64,000 nt of DNA from Cupriavidus malaysiensis. Lineage in GTDB: Bacteria; Pseudomonadota; Gammaproteobacteria; Burkholderiales; Burkholderiaceae. The notes beneath the pieces are model-generated. The model saw only the letters and a program-made list of their open reading frames with translations, was not told the origin of the DNA and made no database searches. The position numbers and the translations under genes were made by a program. Shown here one piece after another: positions 48,546 through 57,962 of the stretch (position 1 is the first letter of the stretch; each line of letters opens with the position of its first letter). The DNA lies in assembly GCF_001854325.1 (NCBI RefSeq), contig NZ_CP017754.1:930001-994000 (forward strand), read 5' to 3'.

Positions 48546-49457
48546 TCACTGCCGCCGGTTGACCAGCACGATGCCGGCCAGCACCAGCACAGCCGCCGCA
48601 GCGAAGCGCGGGCCCACGGCATCGTGCATCAGCAGCACGCCGAAGGCCACGCCGAACAGCGGGGTCAGGAAGGAGAACACCGACAGCCGCGAGGCCAGGT
48701 AGCGGCCGAGCAGCCAGAACCAGGTCAGGTAGCTGAGGAAGGCGATCAGCACCGACTGGTAGAACAGGCTCGCCAGCACCAGGCCGTTGACGCGTGCGTC
48801 GGCGGCCTGCCCGCTCGCCAGCGCCATGACCAGCAGCAGCACGGCCGAGACCGCCAGCTGGTAGAGCAGGGTCTTGCTGGCCGGGGCGCTGGACAGGCGC
48901 GAGGCGCGCACGACCACCGTGGTCGCCGCCCAGAGCGCGCCGGCCAGGATGCCGAGCGCGTCGCCCAGCAGGGTGCTGCCGCGCTGGCCGTGACCGGCGA
49001 GGCCGTCGGCGAAGGCCAGCGCCATGCCGGCGAAGGCCAGCACCACGCCCAGCCACTGTCCGCTGCGCAGTTTCTCGCCGTCCACCGTCAGGTGCAGGCC
49101 CAGCGCGGTGAAGATCGGCGCTGTATAGAGGAAGACCGCCATGCGCGAGGCAGTGGTGTGGCCCAGGCCGACGAAGATGCAGTAGAACTCCGCGCCGAAC
49201 AGCAGCCCGGCCGCCAGGCCGGCGCCCAGCGTGCCGTCGCGCCGCCACAGCGGCGTGCCGCGCCACAGCGCGAAGCCGAGCACCAGCAGCGCCGCGATGG
49301 CGGAGCGCAGCCCGGCCTGCAGCACGGCGCCCATCAGCGGCACGGTGGCCTTGATGACCACCTGCTGCAGCCCCCAGACCGCGCACAGCGCCACCATCAG
49401 CCCGGTCGCCATGCCGTCGAGCGGGCGCCGCGCCGATGGCGCTGCCGTCATCGTCAT
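48546..49457 (-). CDS. DMT superfamily (EamA) transporter
   Basis: 303 residues, ten predicted membrane spans in two EamA repeats (LMVALCAVWGLQQVVIKATV opens the first, ALGILAGALWAATTVVVRAS the second). Likely exports a metabolite; substrate not predictable. It ends the long minus-strand train, 2 bp after gloA. Confidence 0.92.
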   Translation of the reverse strand: MTMTAAPSARRPLDGMATGLMVALCAVWGLQQVVIKATVPLMGAVLQAGLRSAIAALLVLGFALWRGTPLWRRDGTLGAGLAAGLLFGAEFYCIFVGLGHTTASRMAVFLYTAPIFTALGLHLTVDGEKLRSGQWLGVVLAFAGMALAFADGLAGHGQRGSTLLGDALGILAGALWAATTVVVRASRLSSAPASKTLLYQLAVSAVLLLVMALASGQAADARVNGLVLASLFYQSVLIAFLSYLTWFWLLGRYLASRLSVFSFLTPLFGVAFGVLLMHDAVGPRFAAAAVLVLAGIVLVNRRQ

Positions 49458-49459
49458 GT

Positions 49460-49867
49460 TCAGGGGCGGCTGCTGTCGCGGGTGGAGTGGCGTTCGATCA
49501 GTTCGATCTTGTAGCCATCCGGGTCCTCGACGAAGGCGATCACCGTGGTGCCGCCCTTGACCGGACCGGCCTCGCGCGTGACCTTGCCGCCGACCGCGCG
49601 GATGCGCTCGCAGGCGGCCGCGGCGTTATCGGTTTCCAGCGCGATGTGGCCGTAGGCGGTGCCCAGCTCGTACTGGTCGACCCCGTAGTTGTAGGTCAGC
49701 TCGAGGACCGCGGTCTCGCTTTCGGGGCCGTAGCCGACGAAGGCCAGGCGGTACTTGTATTCGGGATTGTCGCTTTCGCGCAGCAGGGTCATGCCCAGCA
49801 CGCGGGTATAGAAGTCGATCGAGCGCTGCAGGTCGCCGACGCGCAGCATGGTGTGGAGGAGTCGCAT
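49460..49867 (-). CDS. gloA: Lactoylglutathione lyase (glyoxalase I)
   Basis: 135 residues. Vicinal-oxygen-chelate fold with metal ligands His5 (LLHTMLRV), Glu in [10 protein letters not shown], His in GHIALETDN and Glu in YKIELIER. The length and lack of the long insert match the Ni/Co-dependent bacterial form. Converts the methylglyoxal-glutathione adduct to S-lactoylglutathione. Confidence 0.97.
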   Translation of the reverse strand: MRLLHTMLRVGDLQRSIDFYTRVLGMTLLRESDNPEYKYRLAFVGYGPESETAVLELTYNYGVDQYELGTAYGHIALETDNAAAACERIRAVGGKVTREAGPVKGGTTVIAFVEDPDGYKIELIERHSTRDSSRP

Positions 49868-49991
49868 GAATAGTCCTTCTGCCGTGGGGACGGGAGTCGA
49901 GGGAGAGGCGCTATTCTAGTCCGGATGCGGGTTTGGCGCCGGCCGTGGCATGGCGGGCGGACCGCTGCGTCACCGCGCGGCTCGGCCGTGT

Positions 49992-50825
49992 TCAGAAGGT
50001 GGGCAGCAGCTCGGGCGGGTGCGCGCGCAGCTGGGCACGCGCGTCGCGGAATTCCGGGAAGATCGACTCCACGGTTTCCCAGAAGCGCGGGCTGTGGTTC
50101 ATTTCCTTCAGGTGCGACAGCTCGTGCGCGGCCACATAGTCGATCATCGACAGCGGAAAATGCAGCAGCCGCCAGTTCAGGCGGATCTTGCCGTCGGCCG
50201 TGCAGCTGCCCCAGCGCGTGGCGGCCGAGGTCAGTGCGAAGGCGTTGTGGCGCACGCCGAGCTTGTCGGCATAGTGGTCGAGCCGCTCGGCCAGCAGGCG
50301 GCGCGCCTGCTGCTGCATCCAGCCCTGCACACGGTCCTTGATCTGCTGCTCGTCGGCGTGCGAGGGCAGGGCCAGGTGCAGGGTGGCCTGATCGGCATCG
50401 AACAGCAGGATGCCGGCCGGCGATTCCAGCTGCAGCGTGATCGGGCGGCCGAGGAAGGGCAGGCTCGCGCCTTCGCGCCACTGCATGGCGGGCAGCACGC
50501 GGCGCGCTTCGCGGTGCCGCCACTCCCCCAGTTTGGTGAAGATCCAGCGTTGCTTCTCGAAGATGGCGGCTTCGACGTCGGCCAGCGTGACCCAGCGCGG
50601 CGCCGTGATGGACAGGCCGCGGTCGTCGACGGTGAAGCCGATGGTGCGCCGGCTCGAGCGCTTGAGGGTGTAGTGCAGCAGCCGTTCGCCGACCTGCAGG
50701 GCGCGCGCGTTGGGCTGCGGCGCCGGCCACGGTAGCGCGGCCGGCGTCTCCGGCGGCTGGCCTTCGGCCAGCGGCAGCTCGAGCTGCGCGCCTGGCGTTT
50801 CGGTGGCCGGCCGCAGCAGCCTCAT
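49992..50825 (-). CDS. YgjP-like metal-dependent hydrolase (M48 family)
   Basis: 277 residues from ATG 50825, which overlaps the plsC stop by 4 bp. DUF45/WLM-type zinc motif HELSHLKEMNHSPRFW near residue 230, preceded by the family's TRWGSCTADGKIRLNWRL. An N-terminal ~60 residues are Pro/Glu-rich and variable. No signal peptide. Family function is unclear; E. coli YgjP has been linked to metal-dependent hydrolysis. Confidence 0.9.
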   Translation of the reverse strand: MRLLRPATETPGAQLELPLAEGQPPETPAALPWPAPQPNARALQVGERLLHYTLKRSSRRTIGFTVDDRGLSITAPRWVTLADVEAAIFEKQRWIFTKLGEWRHREARRVLPAMQWREGASLPFLGRPITLQLESPAGILLFDADQATLHLALPSHADEQQIKDRVQGWMQQQARRLLAERLDHYADKLGVRHNAFALTSAATRWGSCTADGKIRLNWRLLHFPLSMIDYVAAHELSHLKEMNHSPRFWETVESIFPEFRDARAQLRAHPPELLPTF

Positions 50826-51571
50826 GCCGCCTCCCGGCGGTAGCTGTCGGCGTCGATGCGGCGCATCTCGGCCTCGACCCATTGCTGGACCGCCTGGTTG
50901 ACCTGCTCGGCGGTCTGGTTGGCGGTGGCAATGGCGGGGCCGATCGAGATGGTGATCAGGCCGGGATACTTCCGGAAGGAGTTGCGCGGCCAGACCCGGC
51001 CGGAGTTCACGGCCATCGGCACTACCCAGGCGCCGGTCTCGACCGCGAGCCGCGCACCGCCGCTCTTGTAGCGCGGCGCCGCCATGCCGGAAGGCGTGCG
51101 CGTGCCTTCGGGGAACATGATGATCCAGGCCCCTTCCTGCAGGCGCTTGCGCCCCTGCTTTACCGCCGACGAAAAGGCGCGCGGGCCTTCCTTGCGGTTG
51201 ATGTGCACCATCTTGAGCATGCCCAGCGCCCAGCCGAAGAAGGGCACCAGCAGCAATTCGCGCTTGAAGACGAAGCACAGCGGCTTGGGCAGGGTGGCCA
51301 CGTAGGCGATGGTTTCCCAGGCCGATTGATGCTTGGACAGCAGCACCACCGGCTTGTCGCGCATCGCCTCCAGGTGTTCCCAGCCTTCGAAGCGGTAGCG
51401 GATGCCGCAGATCCCGCGCGCCGCCCAGATCACCAGCCTGGGCCAGCCGCGCACGAAGGCGAAGCGGCGCTCGGCACTCATGAAGGGAAAGACGAGGAAG
51501 CAGGCGCAGGCGTAGGGCGGCGTCAGCACCAGCAGGTACAGCGTGAACAGCAGGGAGCGGAGAAAGAGCAT
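50822..51571 (-). CDS. plsC: 1-acyl-sn-glycerol-3-phosphate acyltransferase
   Basis: 249 residues; acylates lysophosphatidic acid to phosphatidic acid. Membrane span at the N-terminus (FLRSLLFTLYLLVLTPPY). Motif I is KHQSAWE, i.e. H-x4-E rather than the textbook H-x4-D; motif III is MFPEGTRTP. The start at 51571 (MLFLRS) is chosen by family similarity although it lacks a clear ribosome-binding sequence; the upstream ATG at 51616 adds a proline-rich stretch overlapping gmhB. The ygjP-like gene is coupled behind it. Confidence 0.92.
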   Translation of the reverse strand: MLFLRSLLFTLYLLVLTPPYACACFLVFPFMSAERRFAFVRGWPRLVIWAARGICGIRYRFEGWEHLEAMRDKPVVLLSKHQSAWETIAYVATLPKPLCFVFKRELLLVPFFGWALGMLKMVHINRKEGPRAFSSAVKQGRKRLQEGAWIIMFPEGTRTPSGMAAPRYKSGGARLAVETGAWVVPMAVNSGRVWPRNSFRKYPGLITISIGPAIATANQTAEQVNQAVQQWVEAEMRRIDADSYRREAA

Positions 51572-51587
51572 GGAAGGAGGCTCGGGT

Positions 51588-52163
51588 TCAGGAGGCGGCC
51601 GCCGGCTTGCCGGCACCGGCCAGCAGCCAGCGCGAGAAGGCCTGCAGGTCGTCGTGGACGCGGGTGCCGTCGGGCAGGCCGCCTTTATCGAGGGTGCCGC
51701 GCCCCTTGCCGGTCAGTACCAGGTGCGGGCTGCAGCCTACCGCCACGCCGGCCTGCAGGTCGCGCAGCGCGTCGCCGACCACCGGCACGCCCTTGAGCTC
51801 GACGCCGTAGCGCGCGGAGATCTGTTCGAGCATGCCGGGTCGCGGCTTGCGGCAGTCGCAGTCGTCGGCAGCCGTGTGAGGGCAGAAGAAGACGGCGTCG
51901 ATGCGCCCGCCCAGGCCGGCCAGCAGCTTGTGCATCTTCTCGTGCATGGCATTGAGCGTGCTCATCTCGAACAGGCCCCGGCCGATGCCCGACTGGTTGC
52001 TGGCCACCAGCACGCGGTAGCCGGCCTGGTTCAGCGCGGCGATCGCCTCCAGGCTGCCCGGAATGGGGATCCACTCGTCGGGCGACTTGATGAACTGGTC
52101 GCTGTCGAGATTGATGACCCCGTCGCGGTCCAGGATGATGAACTTGGGAGGCGTCTGCGGCAT
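51588..52163 (-). CDS. gmhB: D-glycero-beta-D-manno-heptose 1,7-bisphosphate 7-phosphatase
   Basis: 191 residues, HAD phosphatase for LPS heptose synthesis. Nucleophile motif LDRDGVIN at ~10-17, threonine motif VLVASNQSGIGRG, and a zinc-binding cluster CPHTAADDCDCRKPRPG typical of GmhB. Lies 40 bp behind glyS. Confidence 0.95.
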   Translation of the reverse strand: MPQTPPKFIILDRDGVINLDSDQFIKSPDEWIPIPGSLEAIAALNQAGYRVLVASNQSGIGRGLFEMSTLNAMHEKMHKLLAGLGGRIDAVFFCPHTAADDCDCRKPRPGMLEQISARYGVELKGVPVVGDALRDLQAGVAVGCSPHLVLTGKGRGTLDKGGLPDGTRVHDDLQAFSRWLLAGAGKPAAAS

Positions 52164-52203
52164 GGTCGGTGCGGCGTTGTGGGCGGTTCCGGGACGGCGG
52201 CGT

Positions 52204-54327
52204 TCAGGCCGCCAGCTTGGAGATGTCGGCGACGCGGTTGGCCAGCGCGTGCAGCGAGGCCAGCAGGGCCAGGCGGTTGGCGCGCAGCGCCGCGTCCTCG
52301 GCCATCACCATCACATCGTTGAAGAAGCGGTCGACCGCCTCGCGCAGTTGCGCCAGGTCGCGCAGCGCCGCGGTGAAGTCGCCGCGCGCGAAGGCTGCCT
52401 CGACGCCCGGGCGGGCACGCTCGATGGCGGCATGCAGCGCGCCCTCGGCGTCTTCGCGGAACAGGTCGGCGCGCAGCGCCGGCACCGCTTCGGTGTTCTT
52501 GCGCAGGATGTTGGTGATGCGCTTGTTGGCCGCGGCCAGTGCCTCCGCTTCCGGCAGCGCGGCGAAGGTGCGTACGGCCTCGACGCGGCCCAGCACGTCG
52601 TCGAGGGTGTCCGGGCGCAGGCTCACCACGGCCTCGACCTCGTTGGTGGTGTAGCCTTTTTCCTTCAGGTAGCCGCGCAGGCGGTCATAGAGGAAGTCGC
52701 TGATGGCTTCCCGCGCGGGCTTGACCGCCGGCGCACCGGCGAAGGCCTGTTCGGTCAGTTCCAGCAGGCGGCTCAGCGGCAGCGCCAGCGGCTTCTCGAC
52801 CAGCATGCGCAGGATGCCCAGGGCGTGGCGGCGCAGCGCGAACGGGTCCTTCTCGCCGGTCGGCTGCAGGCCGATGCCCCAGATGCCGACCAGCGTCTCG
52901 AGCTTGTCGGCCAGTGCCACCGCGGTGCTGACCGCGCCGGCCGGCAGCGCATCGCCGGCGAAGCGTGGGCGGTAGTGCTCGGAGCAGGCCAGGGCCACTT
53001 CCTCGGCTTCGTCGTCGTGGCGGGCGTAGTAGGTGCCCATGGTGCCCTGCAGTTCGGGGAACTCGCCCACCATGTCGGTCAGCAGGTCGGCCTTGGCCAG
53101 TTCGGCGCCGCGCATTGCCGCCGCCTTGTCCACCGCCACGCCGGCCGCGTCCATCGCGTCGGCGATATGGCCGGCGATCTGCTGCAGGCGCTGCACGCGA
53201 TCGAGCTGGCTGCCGATCTTGTTGTGGTAGACCACGCTGGCGAGCTGCGGCACGCGCGAGGCCAGGGTCCGCTTGCGGTCCTGGTCGAAGAAGAACTTGG
53301 CGTCGGCCAGGCGCGGCCGCACCACGCGCTCGTTGCCGCTGATGATCGATTGCGGCGTTTCGGTGGCCAGGTTGGAGACGATCAGGAAGCGGTTGCGCAG
53401 GTGGCCGTCGGCATCGGTCAGCGCGAAGTACTTCTGGTTGGTCTGCATGGTCAGGATCAGGCATTCCTGCGGCACGGCGAGGAAGGCCTCCTCGAAGTGG
53501 CAGGGATAGACCACCGGCCATTCCACCAGCGAATTCACTTCGTCCAGCAGCGCGTCGGGCATGACCACGCGGTCGGCGCCGGCCTGGGCCAGCAGCTCGC
53601 CGCGGATGCGCTCGCGGCGCTCGGCATAGCTGGCCACCACGCGGCCGGTCGATTCGAGCAGGGCCGCGTACCGGGTCGCGTGCGGGATCTCGATGGTGCC
53701 TTGCGACAGGAAGCGGTGGCCCTGGGTCAGGTTGCCGGCCTGCAGGCCCAGCACCGACACCGGCACCACTTCGGCGCCGTGCAGCGCGACCAGGCGGTGG
53801 GCCGGCCGCACGAAGTGCACGGTGCTGCCGTCCGGGCGCTGGTAGCTCATCAGCTTGGGGATGGGCAGCTTGGCCAGCATGTCGTCCAGCGCGGCCTGCA
53901 GGCCCTCGGCCAGCGCTGCGCCGCGTGCCGTGTAGCGATAGAAGAAGGCCTCGGCCTTGCCATCCGAGGCCCGTTCCAGCGTCTGCCAGTCGATGGATTC
54001 GACGCCGGTCGACTTGGCCAGCGCGGCCAGCTTCTTGGTCAGCGGTGCGCTGGGAGCACCGGCGGCATCGAGGGCCACCGACAGCGGCAGGACCTTTTCG
54101 CGCTGCTCACGGTCCGGCGCGGTGCGGCGCACGCCCGAGACCAGGGCGGCCAGCCGGCGCGGCGTGGCGAAGGGGGTGACGGCAGCGTCGGCCTCCAGCA
54201 GCCCGCGCGCGCCGAGACCGGCGAACAGGCCCTCGGCGAAGGCGTCGCCCAGGCGCGCCAGCGCCTTTGGCGGCAGCTCTTCGGTGAACAGTTCGATCAG
54301 CAGCGAGTCGGTCATGGGTTGCGACAT
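52204..54327 (-). CDS. glyS: Glycyl-tRNA synthetase beta subunit
   Basis: 707 residues, beta subunit of the alpha2beta2 enzyme, with the conserved [15 protein letters not shown] start, the [22 protein letters not shown] core and a C-terminal anticodon-binding (DALR-like) region. It is split from glyQ by a 202-residue exported protein gene, an arrangement I associate with Burkholderiaceae. Confidence 0.97.
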   Translation of the reverse strand: MSQPMTDSLLIELFTEELPPKALARLGDAFAEGLFAGLGARGLLEADAAVTPFATPRRLAALVSGVRRTAPDREQREKVLPLSVALDAAGAPSAPLTKKLAALAKSTGVESIDWQTLERASDGKAEAFFYRYTARGAALAEGLQAALDDMLAKLPIPKLMSYQRPDGSTVHFVRPAHRLVALHGAEVVPVSVLGLQAGNLTQGHRFLSQGTIEIPHATRYAALLESTGRVVASYAERRERIRGELLAQAGADRVVMPDALLDEVNSLVEWPVVYPCHFEEAFLAVPQECLILTMQTNQKYFALTDADGHLRNRFLIVSNLATETPQSIISGNERVVRPRLADAKFFFDQDRKRTLASRVPQLASVVYHNKIGSQLDRVQRLQQIAGHIADAMDAAGVAVDKAAAMRGAELAKADLLTDMVGEFPELQGTMGTYYARHDDEAEEVALACSEHYRPRFAGDALPAGAVSTAVALADKLETLVGIWGIGLQPTGEKDPFALRRHALGILRMLVEKPLALPLSRLLELTEQAFAGAPAVKPAREAISDFLYDRLRGYLKEKGYTTNEVEAVVSLRPDTLDDVLGRVEAVRTFAALPEAEALAAANKRITNILRKNTEAVPALRADLFREDAEGALHAAIERARPGVEAAFARGDFTAALRDLAQLREAVDRFFNDVMVMAEDAALRANRLALLASLHALANRVADISKLAA

Positions 54328-54362
54328 GAATCGTTTCCAACAGGTTGTGTCCCGCGCTGCGA

Positions 54363-54971
54363 TCAGCAGTGCGGGCCGGTATTAGGTTCTACGCCCGACA
54401 GCAGCCACAGGCCGTTCTGCTGACGGAACTGCAGCGTCGTGGCGCACTGGCCGGGCGGGCCGCCGGTGCCGCGCCCCGGCGTGGCCGGGAAGCGCGCGTC
54501 CAGGCGCTGCGCGCGCCGGTCGTAGCGGATCTCGTCGATCTGCCCGCCGACCCAGAAGTCGATGCGCGGCGGCAACTGCGCCGCCGAATAGTAGGTCCTC
54601 AGCCGCTTGCGCACGTGGCCGTTGCGCACCTCGCTGTCGAGCCAGGTCAGCGGGTAGCGGATCGCGCTTTCGTAGGCGCGCAGCTGCACCCGGTGCCAGC
54701 CCAGGTCCTTCGAGCCCGACAGGTCGCAGGAGAAGGAGCGCACCAGCTGGGTCCACTGGTCGATCGCCTTCAGCGAGGGCTGCCAGTGGCGCAGGATGGC
54801 CTGCTGCAGCGCCTGCTGGTCGGCCTCGCAGATATTGGACAGCGCGGCGGGCAGGTACAGCGCTTGCGGCGAGGGCATGCCCGTGCTGGCGCGCGCGCCG
54901 GCCGCCGGCGCTGCGGCCAGCGCCAGGGCGGCGGCTGCGCAGCACAGCTTGCTGCGCACGGGAGCCATCAT
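54363..54971 (-). CDS. Exported hypothetical protein between glyQ and glyS
   Basis: 202 residues from ATG 54971, overlapping the glyQ stop by 4 bp (ATGA). Signal peptide of ~25-30 residues ([20 protein letters not shown]). The mature part has four cysteines ([23 protein letters not shown] and the penultimate-region GPHC), consistent with two disulfides in the periplasm, and a [17 protein letters not shown] strand pattern. I do not recognise a characterised family. Coupling with both synthetase genes suggests stable conservation rather than a chance ORF. Confidence 0.8.
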   Translation of the reverse strand: MMAPVRSKLCCAAAALALAAAPAAGARASTGMPSPQALYLPAALSNICEADQQALQQAILRHWQPSLKAIDQWTQLVRSFSCDLSGSKDLGWHRVQLRAYESAIRYPLTWLDSEVRNGHVRKRLRTYYSAAQLPPRIDFWVGGQIDEIRYDRRAQRLDARFPATPGRGTGGPPGQCATTLQFRQQNGLWLLSGVEPNTGPHC

Positions 54972-55894
54972 GCGCGGGCCTCTTCGCCGTGGCACATCGG
55001 GAAACCGAGCGCCTCGCGCGAATCGTGGTAGGCCTGCGCCACCTGGCGCGACAGATTGCGGATGCGGCCGATATAGGCGGCACGCTCGGTCACGGAGATG
55101 GCGCCGCGCGCATCGAGCAGGTTGAAGGTATGGGCGGCCTTGAGCACCTGCTCGTAGGCGGGCAGCGCCAGCCGCGGCGCGCCATCGGCGGCTTCCATCA
55201 GCCGCTTGGCTTCGCCCTCGTGCTCGGCGAAATGGCGGAACAGGATGTCGGCGTTGCTCTGCTCGAAGTTGTAGGTCGACTGCTCCACTTCGTTCTGGTG
55301 GTAGACGTCGCCATAGGTGAGGCGGCGGGTCTTGCCGTTCTCCTGCCACTCGGTCCAGACCAGGTCGTAGATGTTCTCGACCTTCTGCAGGTACATGGCC
55401 AGGCGTTCGATGCCGTAGGTGATCTCGCCGGTGATGGGCTTGCAGTCCAGGCCGCCGACCTGCTGGAAGTAGGTGAACTGCGTCACTTCCATGCCGTTGA
55501 GCCAGACTTCCCAGCCCAGGCCCCAGGCGCCCAGGGTGGGGTTCTCCCAGTCGTCCTCGACGAAGCGGATGTCGTTCTGCTTCAGGTCCAGGCCCAGGGC
55601 CTCCAGCGAGCCGAGGTAGAGCTCCAGGATGTTCTCCGGCGCCGGCTTGAGCACCACCTGGTACTGGTAGTAGTGCTGCAGGCGGTTCGGGTTGTCGCCG
55701 TAACGGCCGTCCTTGGGGCGGCGCGACGGCTGCACATAGGCGGCGCGCCAGGGCTCGGGCCCGATGGCGCGCAGGAAGGTATGCACGTGCGAGGTGCCGG
55801 CGCCGACCTCCAGATCGATGGGTTGCAAGAGAGCGCAGCCCTGCCGGTCCCAGTAGGCCTGCAGGGTGAGGATCATTTGTTGGAAGGTCAGCAT
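54968..55894 (-). CDS. glyQ: Glycyl-tRNA synthetase alpha subunit
   Basis: 308 residues, catalytic subunit: class II motifs in [36 protein letters not shown] and [15 protein letters not shown]. Starts at 55894. First gene of glyQ-x-glyS-gmhB-plsC-ygjP-gloA-eamA. Confidence 0.97.
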   Translation of the reverse strand: MLTFQQMILTLQAYWDRQGCALLQPIDLEVGAGTSHVHTFLRAIGPEPWRAAYVQPSRRPKDGRYGDNPNRLQHYYQYQVVLKPAPENILELYLGSLEALGLDLKQNDIRFVEDDWENPTLGAWGLGWEVWLNGMEVTQFTYFQQVGGLDCKPITGEITYGIERLAMYLQKVENIYDLVWTEWQENGKTRRLTYGDVYHQNEVEQSTYNFEQSNADILFRHFAEHEGEAKRLMEAADGAPRLALPAYEQVLKAAHTFNLLDARGAISVTERAAYIGRIRNLSRQVAQAYHDSREALGFPMCHGEEARA

Positions 55895-56241
55895 AGGCGA
55901 AGACTCGGGGTGGGGGCCGCGGGGCGGCCATCACGGCCACGTGCGCCATCAGGCGCGGCAGGCGCGTGCCAAACCCTGAATTCTATCGGTTTTTTCCCCC
56001 GCTCCGGCCAAGCCGGGCCAAGGCTCTCGCGGCATGCGCCCGGGCGGCGGCGAAGGGGGCCGTGCGGCTGTCGGGGAATCGCAACGCATGGGGTAAATCC
56101 CAGGGGGGGTCAAGACTCTGCCGATACGCGCCGATACCGTTTTTGTATACAGTATTGATGCGCAGCCGGAGATACTGGATACGTCACGCAAACGGTCGGG
56201 CCCGGCTGCCCGATAACACCGATAAATGGGGGACAAGCATC
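55895..56241. other. 347-bp noncoding stretch upstream of glyQ and of a small plus-strand ORF
   Basis: Held between glyQ (minus) and the 30-codon ORF (plus). It should contain the glyQ promoter. An AT-rich patch at 56139-56158 has the 8-bp palindrome TGTATACA (56144-56151), like half of many GntR-type operators, and a possible -10 TATACA. No other structure is convincing. Confidence 0.5.
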
Positions 56242-56334
56242 ATGGCCTTTCTCGCACGCAAGCCTTATCTCGTCGCGATTGCCGTCATGGCAGCGGCTGC
56301 GCTGCTGTCGATCGCCGGCGGCATCGCCGCCTGA
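56242..56334 (+). CDS. Putative 30-residue single-span membrane protein
   Basis: Too short for most gene callers. Begins MAFLARKPYLV: a short basic N-terminus, followed by one hydrophobic segment (residues ~10-30) rich in Ala/Ile/Leu that ends at the C-terminus. GGGGGA lies 8 bases before the ATG, and a noncoding AT-rich patch ~95 bp upstream could hold a promoter. It is alone on the plus strand, convergent with lnt. No recognised family. Support is modest: composition and ribosome-binding site only. Confidence 0.5.
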   Translation: MAFLARKPYLVAIAVMAAAALLSIAGGIAA

Positions 56335-56341
56335 GCGGCAT

Positions 56342-56371
56342 CCCGGCGCCGCGCTCAGGCGCGGCGCCGGG
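56342..56371. terminator. 13-bp GC hairpin at the convergent end of lnt and the small ORF
   Basis: CCCGGCGCCGCGC-TCAG-GCGCGGCGCCGGG is a perfect stem. The lnt stop codon (minus strand, 56355-56357) sits in the loop. No T tract on either side, so termination is plausible but not certain. Confidence 0.5.
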
Positions 56372-57962
56372 CCCGCCAGAACGCCAGCAGCGCCAAGGCC
56401 AGGCAGGCCGTCAGAAGCGGCGCATTGCCCCAGCGCACATAGGGCGTCAGCCCCTGCATGCCCTGCACCGTGGCCACCAGCGTGCCGACCGTGAAGGTCG
56501 GCAGGCGCTGCGCCACCGTGCCGTCGGGAAGTACCACCGCCGTCATTCCGGTATTGGTGGCGCGCAGCATCGGCCGGCGCGTCTCCAGCGCGCGCATGCG
56601 CGAAATCTGCAGGTGCTGGTCGAGCGCGATGGTGTCGCCGAACCAGGCCAGGTTGGTCACGTTGGCCAGCACGTTGGCCGGCACCGCCTGATCGCGCAGC
56701 GTCTGCGCGATCTCCTCGCCGAACAAATCCTCGTAGCAGATGTTGGGCGCGACGTGGATGCCGTGCACCGGCAGCGCCGGCTGGTCCAGCCCGCCGCGGC
56801 GGAAATCGCCCAGCGGCATCTTCATCATATTGACGAACCAGTGGAAGCCGAAGGGGATGAACTCGCCGAAAGGCACCAGGTGGTGCTTGTTGTAGCGGTA
56901 TAGCTGCGCGGTCTCCGGCCCCAGGCCGAACACGCTGTTGGTGAAGTCGGTCGGCGAGTCGGCGCCGGCCGCGCCGAACAGCACGGTGCTGCCGCTGTGC
57001 TGCACGTAGTCGCGGATGGCGATGGCGATGTCCACCGGCAGGTCCTGCAGGATCAGCGGGAAGGCCGTCTCGGGCGTTACCACCAGGTCCGTCGGGGCTG
57101 CCGTGATGAGGTCACGGTAGAGCTCCAGCGAACGTTGCACGCCGACCGGCTCGAATTTCATGTCCTGCGGCACGTTGCCCTGCAGCAGGCGCACGCGGAT
57201 CGGCTGGCCGGCCGGCTGCGTCCAGGCCAGCGGCACCAGCGCGGCACCGGCCAGCGGCAGGGCCAGCGCGGACGCCAGCGCCACCAGGCCGGTACGGCGG
57301 CCGTCCCGGCCGGCGCCCAGCGTCCCGGCCGCCGCAGTCAGCAGCGCTGCGCAGGCGGCCGAGAGGGCGCCGATGCCGTAGACACCGACCAGCGGTGCGT
57401 AGCCGGCCAGCGGCCCGTCGGTGTGGGCGTAGCCGCCCGACAGCCAGGGGAAGCCGGTGAAGACCACGCCGCGCAGCCATTCCGACAGGCCCCACAGCGC
57501 GCCGAAGGCGAGCGGCAGCAGCAGCGCGGCCGCTGCGGTGGGGACGGCGGGGGCGGCGCGAGCCGGCGGGCGCAGGCGCGTTCCCAGCCAGTGCCAGGCG
57601 GCGGCGGCCAGCGCCGGGTAGAGCGAGAGGTAGAGCGCGAACAGCAGCACCGCCAGCGAGGCCATCCAGGCCGGCATTTCGCCGTAGACGTGCATGCTGA
57701 TGTAGAGCCACCAGATGCCGGACAGGAACCAGCCCAGGCCGAAGGCATAGCCGGTCGCGGCCGCGTCGCGCGGGCGCGGGGCGCGTGCCAGCAGCGCACA
57801 CAGTCCGGCCAGGGACAGCAGTTGCAGCCACCACCACGTATGCGGGGCGAATGCCTGCGTGTGCGCCACGCCCAGTATCGCGGCGAGTGCCAGGCGGCCG
57901 GCGGTCTCGCGCGAGCGTACCGCGCCGGAAGCGGCGCCCAGCACCTGGGTGGGCTCCGTCAT
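56355..57962 (-). CDS. lnt: Apolipoprotein N-acyltransferase
   Basis: 535 residues. N-terminal membrane spans, then a C-terminal nitrilase-like domain with the catalytic triad: Glu in VTPETAFPL, Lys region in YNKHHLVPFGEF, and Cys in PNICYEDLFG. Adds the third acyl chain to lipoproteins in the inner membrane. Its start overlaps the corC stop (ATGA). Confidence 0.97.
   Translation of the reverse strand: MTEPTQVLGAASGAVRSRETAGRLALAAILGVAHTQAFAPHTWWWLQLLSLAGLCALLARAPRPRDAAATGYAFGLGWFLSGIWWLYISMHVYGEMPAWMASLAVLLFALYLSLYPALAAAAWHWLGTRLRPPARAAPAVPTAAAALLLPLAFGALWGLSEWLRGVVFTGFPWLSGGYAHTDGPLAGYAPLVGVYGIGALSAACAALLTAAAGTLGAGRDGRRTGLVALASALALPLAGAALVPLAWTQPAGQPIRVRLLQGNVPQDMKFEPVGVQRSLELYRDLITAAPTDLVVTPETAFPLILQDLPVDIAIAIRDYVQHSGSTVLFGAAGADSPTDFTNSVFGLGPETAQLYRYNKHHLVPFGEFIPFGFHWFVNMMKMPLGDFRRGGLDQPALPVHGIHVAPNICYEDLFGEEIAQTLRDQAVPANVLANVTNLAWFGDTIALDQHLQISRMRALETRRPMLRATNTGMTAVVLPDGTVAQRLPTFTVGTLVATVQGMQGLTPYVRWGNAPLLTACLALALLAFWRARRRA

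Noticed and set aside
56139..56158. GntR-type operator TGTATACA upstream of the small ORF
   Set aside because: An 8-bp palindrome alone is too short and lacks a nearby regulator gene; noted only as a possibility.
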